Shown here: positions 52,201-61,200 of the stretch, in pieces
How positions within the stretch are numbered: position 1 is the first letter of the stretch
How the letters are laid out: the number at the start of each line of letters is the position of its first letter
Assembly: GCA_911728455.2 (NCBI GenBank)
Contig: OU452228.1
Span: 8,296,129-8,360,128 of the forward strand
DNA from: Marthasterias glacialis
Taxonomy: Eukaryota; Echinodermata; Asteroidea; Forcipulatida; Asteriidae
Length of the DNA stretch: 64,000 nucleotides
Direction of reading: 5' to 3'
The notes under the pieces: model-generated
The model's database searches: none
What the model was told of the DNA's origin: nothing
Seen by the model: the letters and a program-made list of their open reading frames with translations, nothing else
Program-made: the position numbers and the translations under genes

Positions 52201-55200
52201 TTTGCATTCCCGTGCGGGATTTCATTTCCCTGCATGAGCTTTTTAATGGCTGAGAAGCTTTTCTCACTCAGTTTTCTTGAAACACGAGTGAAACACAAGA
52301 GCCACGGTATTTTACCAATACAAGTCATCTGGCAAAGGGAAAAAATGGGCCTGATATTTAATCATGATTTTTTTCAAAAATGAAAGTTTTTCAAACGAAA
52401 TCCTTCTATTTTGAAGTTAAATTGCACATAACCTTTTTGCCGGGCATACTGTTCTTACCTCCTTATAGTGTCGGGCATACGACAAAACAAAATGTTTGAT
52501 TCTGGTTGGAAATACCTGAGTATAACCCTAACATTGTACTATCGGTTTTTAACGACTACACCAAAAGTGTTACAGTTGACCCATTTCCGGGTCAGCTTTA
52601 CCCATTTCCGGGTCGGCACGACCCATTTCCGGGTCAGCACGACCCATTTCCGGGTCAGCACGACCCATTGTCGGATCAGCACGACCCATTTGCGGGTCAG
52701 CATGACTCGGTAGACATGACTTAGAATATGAGTCAGAAACACATTACTGACATACGGCTTATACCGACCCCACTAATAATGGCTCTGGCCCTCCTTGGAC
52801 CGGGATCTGGGCAATAGTGCCCCACAGTGAATGACCGTCCATGCACCAGAGACTAACCTGCAAGTAGTTCCGTATATACGTCTACCACCAGCCTCCTGTC
52901 CCGTACAAGCCATTCCACCGTCAGTTGGTGTTGATATGTCGACACATGTCACCTCTGGATTCGGTTATATTTCGGGGAAATCAACAAAAAGTGGAGGTTT
53001 ATTATCATTAAATCAAGTCTAAATTATTTATTTGTTATTTGAGTGTTGTTCAGTTAACATATTTACTGATACAAAAAAGGGAACGACTACATGTACTGTC
53101 ATATTGCTGTTGTTTATAATTTGTTTATTTTATTATTTTTTTTTTAATCTGATATTCAAGTGACAACTATAATACCCCGCTTGAATCGATTTTTGAGTTT
53201 GCATTTATTTGCTTCACCCACAAAAAGATTTTTGCCATCCTGATGTGCCAGAATTATTCGATGCTTTTTCAATTTAACGTAAGGAACAAACAACTGTGGC
53301 TTATTTAATATAATGCGCAAATCTCGGAGAACAATTATGATATGGATGTGAAAGATGTGTTGTTGTTTACTGCACAACAAAGAATGTCCACACGGTGTAT
53401 GTAACAAAAACATTTTGTGTGTGGGTGTGTGCGGGCATGAGTTTGTATACACATTCAAACTGGGAACCTGTATACCAAAAGGGAACAATCGAGTCCCAGG
53501 TTCGCCAAGCGTCCCCAGTTGCCAAACATGTACAAAACATACGGGAGGTGTTGCAAAAAAAAAGAGGAACATTAGGGTGTCCCCGGTTGTAGGTGAATAC
53601 ACACTTGTGTGAAGGTGTGTTGACTACCTTGACTAGTTTGTAAACTCCAGTTGGAAATCAAATTTGAAACCAAGCCTAACCGAGCAAATATCTCGGTCCG
53701 GTTGTAGTACACTAACGTGTATACACGCTCAAAAGCGCGCTCGGTAAGATTGCTACCACATAGCAGCCTAAAAGTTTCAATGTGGCGTTTAGAACTGTGA
53801 ACTAACTTTGACACTGTGCTGTGGTTCCTGACCAATAGGTGTTGGCCTGACATTGACGCCTGGCTGAGGTAGGGTCTACCAGCTCGTAGCCGATGTTGCA
53901 CTCAAACGAGCACACTGATTGGTACGTGTTGTTACAGATACTCGGTATAGTCTGACCGTTGGGTGGTGGTCTCAAACGTGGACACCTTTTCACTGTTGAA
54001 TAGAAAAATGTTTTAAAGAAATAAAATTACAAAGTCCATTTTTAGCAGAAACTTGATGGAAGTTAGGAAAATGCGTAGTTTGTTTTTCAATAATCGAAAA
54101 TGAATATGGAATAAATCGTGCACTATAAGTCTGATTTTACTTAAATTGGTTTATTTTTTTTTCATTCTTTTTAGTTTCAGCTGTTCTTGTTTCCATTATT
54201 CTTTTAAAAGTCATCTGATATATAATCATGTTTTTCTCAAAAATGAAAGTTTTTCAAACGAAATCCTTCCATAGGTCGGCTTGTACGTAACAAAAGAGGA
54301 ACATTAGGGTGTCCCCGGTTGTAGGTGAATACACACTTGTGTGAAGGTGTGTTGACTACCTTGACTAGTTCGTAAACTCCAGTTGGAAATCAAGTTGGAA
54401 ACCCAGCCTAACCTAGCAAACACACATGAAAAGTTTTGAAAACTTATATTTTTTTTAGCCACTGTTCAAAGTCGCGAATGGAGTCTGATCCTTTGTTAAT
54501 AACAATACAAACATTAGCAGCAATGCTATACGATACTTACAAGTACAATAATACAGCCTTACCCTTGCAAACATACCACAATAATTAGTCTGGTTTCTAA
54601 TTGTTTTAGATTGTGTGTGATAACATAGCCGTTTGTATTCAATGTATAATGCATACGATGGCTAACTCATGATTAAGGCAAATACAGGGGCACACATCGA
54701 TCGTCTCCATCTATGATCTAGGTCCCGGGCATAAACACTGAGGGTTGACGGAAACGGTATTCCACTCGCAGTGGCGTAACCAGAGGGGGTGCACACCCCC
54801 CCCCCCTCGCTCAGAACCCTTGCATCCACCTTTGCCCCCCCCCCCCCAAAAAAAAAAAAAAAATAATAAATAAATAAATAAATAAATAAAATAAAATAAA
54901 TGAATAAATAAACAAACAAACAACCCAACAAACCAACAGATCATGTCACAATCATAAGATATAGCCCCCAAATTACGTCTTTGCCTCCGCTTGCCCCCGC
55001 TTGCACCCCCATGAAAATGTCTGGTTACATTCAACCGATCTCTCGGAGCAGGAGAATGTTTAATTAAACCAAAAAATGATCAACATTGTATACTTACCTT
55101 ATAACGTTCACGCTGTCGATCGTACTGTCACAATCGCAACAGTGCATATGAGACATAAGGGCACAAAACCAATATTTGCCGTGTCATAGCTCCAGAATTA

Positions 55201-58200
55201 TTGGAAAACTCTCTTTTAGTAAAGATGCAGCGCCCGTGTTTATATAATATGATTACAACATTAATTTGTACCGGTACAACAACAGAACGAATTTAGAAAG
55301 GTTATGTATTTGAGGATTAAAATGATAATCCAGCCTTTTATTAATTTTTTGCTTTTAATTTATTGCCTCTAATCCTTGAAGGATTGTTTCGTTCAAGGTA
55401 TCAAATGAAAATAAATAACTTTTCATACCCCGTAAATAAGGCAATTCAATATTTTAATAGGTGGCCTTACCTTTTCACTCAAAAACAGTTCCAACTTTTC
55501 TTTCCCCAAGGGCAACCACCCAAACCATGCGACAAGTCCAAATGTTACTTCTGTCTGGAGTTACAGTCCGCAACCATTTAAACATAACTCAATACCGTGA
55601 CCTTGACCTTTTCACCCCAAACTTGTCTAACTTTCCTTTTTCCAAGGGCAACCCCACCCAATTTGCAAGACCAAACTGTCACTTCTAAATGAAGTTACGG
55701 TCCGGAGACGAAAGTGCCCAGCCGGAGACAGAGCTCCGGCCCGACCGTGCCGTGGGCATTGACAATACCCCCTTCAGCCTAAGGGGCTGAGGGGTAACCG
55801 AGGTAACTGGGGTTAAAAGTAAATCCCAGTGCAATTAATGAGAATATTTGTTGTTTTTACTTGGTTTAGTCATGGTTTCAGTTTGACAATGATATTACAT
55901 TAAGAACGTTTGGTCCGTGGGTTCTGAAAACCAGTACCTTGGGTGTGTCAGTAATTTATTCGAAATCCAGGTCTGAACTGCGTGGTCTCTTTTTTTAGTG
56001 GTCTCTTTTTACAGTGTTTTCCAAGGAACACGTACCATTGCATCTACCATACATGGTAGACCACTGCGCCTCGTTCAGGTTGCACAGTATCTGTAAGCTA
56101 CCTTCCGGCTCGTAGCCCTCGCTGCACATCAGGCTACAAACTGTTCCGATAAGCCTGTTCGGTGTGTTGCATGTCAGTTGCCCGTTGGTTGGCTGTGGCA
56201 ATATCCCACATACTGTACCTGGGTAGAAGAAAAGGGATTGGTTAAAACCAGATGCTTGTTTTTAATGCCAGTTTAGTTTTTAAGGAATGTCGTATTTTGG
56301 TTTTTACCCAACGCCAAAGGGCTTTATGCAATGTATATTCCGTGCTTTCCTGAGTCCTGCGGAAAATAAATACCCAGGCATACAAGTTGAGCTTTGTCGC
56401 ATCTTCTGTGGGCGCTTTGTAACCTTGAGGGAAAGGGCGCTTTATATACATGCTGGTATGTATGCATGTATGCATGTATGCATGTATGTATGCATGTATG
56501 CATGTATGCATGTATGCATGTATGCATGTATGCATGTATGCATGTATGCATGCATGCATGTATGCATGTATGCATGTATGCATGCATGCATGCATGCATG
56601 CATGTATGCATGTATGCATGCATGCATATGCATGTATGCATGTATGCATGTATGCATGTATGCATGTATGCATGTATGCATGTATGCATGTATGCTTGTA
56701 TGCATGTATGCATGTATGCATGTATGCATGTATGCATGTATGCATGTATGCATGTATGCATGTATGCATGTATGCATGTATGCATGTATGCATGTATGTA
56801 AGTATGTATGCATGCATGTATGTATGCATGTATGTATGTATGTACGTATGTATGTATTCGAACCCACAACGCTCGCTTTTTAGTTAGATTTGTTTACCAC
56901 AAGACCACCAAAGCTTGCCAGGTGATGAAAATCCAGTTTCAGTTCTACAATTAACAGCGATTACTGCAAACACGGTTATGATTTTTCATCGAGGAAGGCG
57001 ACTAGTATTTTGGTTTAACCATACACCAATGTGTGTTTTACTCAGTTTTTTCCTCGAGCCCTGCGGAGCAAGAAAAAATCCACAGGCTGCCTCTGTGGGT
57101 TCGAATCCCACCCGAGTAGTATGCCTGTGGTTCTGCAGGACTCGGGAAGACAGTGCTAATCACACATTGCTGTATGGTCAAACCAAAATGATATTTTGTT
57201 TATCCCTGATGCAAAATTATTACATATCAGAATGGTACAAAATAGTACAATGGGAAGATAACACGAAAGATCAGTGGCGTGACAAGACGATTTTTTTTTG
57301 TATTTATTTATTTATATATTTATTTATTTCGTCGTGTGCCCGGCAAAAGGGCGTAAGGCTTTACGCCCTTTTGCCGGGCACAAAAGTAGTAGTTCGTCCC
57401 AGTAATAAAAGGACGTAAGCAACAAAATGGCTCCTGACATGAAAAATATGTCATTTTTATTAGTTTTTTATACTCCCCATGCAGAATTTAACCTTTCTAG
57501 AATGACTTTTGCATGGCAACAAATTTACCAACCTTTCCCGCTCATAATTCTTGAAACACAACTTTTAACATAAATTGCTTACGTCCTTTCACCGGGAACT
57601 TTCCCTTACGTCCTTTTGCCGGGCACACGACGATTTGTACTTTATTTCTTTATTTGTTTTCTTATTTATTTCTTTATTTTCTTTATTTAATCATTTTCTT
57701 TATTATAGGTTTTCCCGGCCAATTTCAGCAGAAGATCATTCAATTTAATTATTGCCCTTTCAAATTCACGCGATTTCTCTAATTCAGTCAAACTAGGGTT
57801 TCTCTTTGGGTTATATTGCATTCAATTTCGTTTTCATGCACTCAGGATCCCTTTCCTTTCAATCTATTTAGTTTATAGGCATTCAAGACTACAAGATCGC
57901 CATTCTTATGTTGAATATCCACCACCTTTTCCGAATAGGTGCAATCAAATTCAGAGTCATCGAAGCGCGCTGCGATTTAGTACTTATTGTTTTTTTCTTT
58001 TTCGTTTATGGGGAACGGATTTCAACATTATTGAGCGTTCAAATTCAACATGAGTATGATACGGCTTATGCTTGCGTTTAAAGTTGGCGATAATGTTCTT
58101 TTTCTGGCAGTTGTGTGGATTATCTGTCTTATGCGTTTCAGGTAATTCTTGTTTTTGATGATCTTAATTGCAAATGTGTTCCTTGTGCTTTGTTACCCTA

Positions 58201-61200
58201 TGATTAAACTTTAAAATGTGTCTAAGAACAGTTAAATAAAGTCTAAGTAGTCAGCCTGGTTGCCCTCGAATGCCTTACTCTATCTACGTTGCTCACTCTT
58301 CTGTAATGACCACGGGCAGCCATTTTTTGCTTCCAAATCAAATGATTATTTAGTGAGAGGTATAACTCGGCTACACGGTAGAAATGAATTCCCCTCCTGC
58401 CCTCCTATCCTAGGCAAATACGAACCAGACAGCGCATACAAAAGAAACGAATTTGATGGCAAACATTTCAAACAATGTCTGCCATGTTGACGAACCTGAG
58501 TAGTCGACCGGCCTATTGCTGCTGGCTTTGACGAAATCGAATGAACTAAGTGAGCATTTTAAAGTGAATGATTTTATTTGTGAATGAATGCTCAAGTGAG
58601 GAGCGGGGGGGGGGGGGGGGGGGCTCCCATCCCCTCCCCAAGTGGTACAGACCTTGTGCTCATGTACAGTGTGTCAAATACATAGTCTCCAAAGGGTTTT
58701 CCAAGGAACACGCACTGTTGCAGCTACAGCATCTACCATCTATGGTAGACCACTGTCCCACATTTAGGGTTTTTCTTCCACATCTAAAACATACAATTAC
58801 TTCTTTGTCTGTACGTCACAAAACACATTTGTTTAATCACCAGAAACGAAAAATAACAAGTACCGTAATTTATGTTGGATGTCCTCAACATAGAAAAACA
58901 TGTTAACGTCGAACATTTTGGATGTTTTACCGTATTACCAATATATAGAAATAGTCCCTCGTGAGATAAAATTCGAAATAATGAGCAGAATTTACACAAC
59001 TAACCTGTGACAGACACAGTAAACTCACACCTCTGAGTGTTACCAGCTTGGTCCTCTGCGATATACCAAATACTCTCAGGTTGACCCACGAAGAATTTGG
59101 ATCCGGACGGACGGTTGAAGATGACCGAGACGTCATGCCCGGAGTTATCCTGGAACACTGGCTCTTCCCAGTGGACAGCAGCAAAACTAACCCCAGTCTC
59201 CGCCTTAATTGCGCCAGGACAACTGACTATTTGTGGTGGCTCCTCATCTAAAAAGTGATTTTAAGAGAAGTGAAATCTTTCCGTGAAAAAAAACGATTGT
59301 TCAACTTTTACAATGATTATTTTGTGGAAATACACTTGTTTCTACAGTTCCTTTGCGGTGTGGATTTTATGGAAGATTATGCAACTGGTTACCTTTGACT
59401 GTAATGCTGAAAGTGCATGTGCTTTGGAGTCCAGCTTCATCACGTGCTGTGTAGGTGATGACCGTTACTTCATCCAGGTAGAACCGCGGCTGCGTAGCGG
59501 ACGGTGACGCCTCGAGGACCGGCTCTCCATCATTGTCTCGTGCCTCCGGTTGGTCCAAGTTTGCAAGGTTGGTTGTGAAGTTCTGGTGCAGATCGGTCGG
59601 GAGAGAAATGTCACCGGGACAGGTGATGAATTCTGGAGGCTCAATATCTGATGGTGGAGTAGTAAACATTTTAAATGTAAAACTGAAGTGTAAAACCGAA
59701 AATGAGCAATGAGGTGACAGAATGTTCCTTTTCTTACCGATGCATCTGTTTTGCACTGATTGGTCTGACCATGTACCATCTGCCTGACACGTTCTAGAAC
59801 GAACTCCTCTTAACTGGAAACCACAGCCGCAGTCGTAGAAACATTGAAATTTGTAGTCCAACTGGCGTTCAATACAGTCTGGTGGTACGATCGTCATATG
59901 GATTACCGCGACCAAGATGGGGCAAGTCCGGGCTAGAAGAAAATCATAAACTCATTGATAAAGAAACCTTGGAGTATACTTTCTTAGACAATTTACCTTT
60001 GCTTTAAGCTTTGGTGTTGCCATTTATGATATAGTGATATACCAACCGTGGCGCTGTGCTCTTGAAAAATGTTGTGATACAACATCTGAGTGTTGAGTAA
60101 TACTATGCACAGTGGATTCGCTATCTGATGTTTGACTTACGAACACATTTATTTTCCACTGTTGAATTGGACCACTGCCCGTCTGCCTGACACGTTCTAG
60201 GGTTGACTCCCTGTAGCTTGAATCCATCTCCACATTCGTAATAACAGTCTGAGGCGTACTCCAGTGCTGTATTCTCACAGCTTTCGGGTTGAATCGTCAT
60301 GTTCTTTCCTGCAAGCAGGATGGGACATGTCTTGGCTGAAGAAGAGGGGGAAAAATGTGTAAGGAAACCCAAGTCATCACGGTCAGACATTATGAACAAA
60401 ACACATTGTCGCATTCGCAGATGCAGTGAAATGGTTTTCTTACGTGCACAGGAGACTCCTGTCCTAGGGTTGCCTTCATGACCAGGCAGGCACTCACAGG
60501 CATCCCGAGAGGTACTGCCATCTGCTGCTGTCGTTGATGAATCCGGACACGATGTACAGGGTTGGTTGCCATATTCAGGTTTGTAAGTACCTCTTGGGCA
60601 AGCTGTAGGAAAGAAAAAAGAGAGGTGGAATATTGCATGGGGTTTTGAAGTTCATGAAAATCACAGCGAAAGAAAAACTTGGTTGCAGTCGTACCGTAGC
60701 ATTCTCCGACTTGACCACCCCCTGTGTATCCGGGATGACAGGCACATCCATAGCTTCCAGTCTGTGTTGCGCATGAGCAGGTAGCCTGTGCATCACAACA
60801 ACTATGCCCCTGGGAGCACACCGAGTCACACAGAGCAGAGCTTATATTGTGGTCCCACGATGCAATGACTTCTTCTGCTAAACAGAAAGCCAATACAAGA
60901 GAAACTGATGAGTATGTGAACATTTTAACGGTTCGATCTATAAAAAACGTAATATCTTGATTTCAAACGATCGAACAGAGAGCTGATATTTCTCTCAGAT
61001 GATGAGATGCTTAATCTAACAAGAAATACATTCACAATTTTAAGAAACTGCAAGGAAGTGCATGAGATTCCACATTCTCCAAAAGACAAAAAGTACTTGA
61101 TCAGTGGTTTTTGTCAAATTCACCAATCCCTGTTCTGGTCACCCCGGTCTTACCTCCTATCTCCGCGGTCGCCAGTCTCTGAACATCGTCCAAAAGATGC

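Larger units (their letters stand above)
50868..54289. repeat. Segmental tandem duplication, unit 2 (three-sushi cassette)
   Basis: Starts AAAAGTTGCCATTTGCCAGT and ends at the same CATAGGTCGGCTTGTACGTA. It contains exons 10-13. The offset to unit 1 is 3534-3549 bp in the exons. Unit 2 lacks about 100 bp near its left end. Confidence 0.93.

Noticed and set aside
56242-56887. ORFs of 135-198 residues made of MHTCIHAY/CMYACMHV repeats
   Set aside because: They are translations of the (TGCATGTA)n microsatellite, open in all frames.
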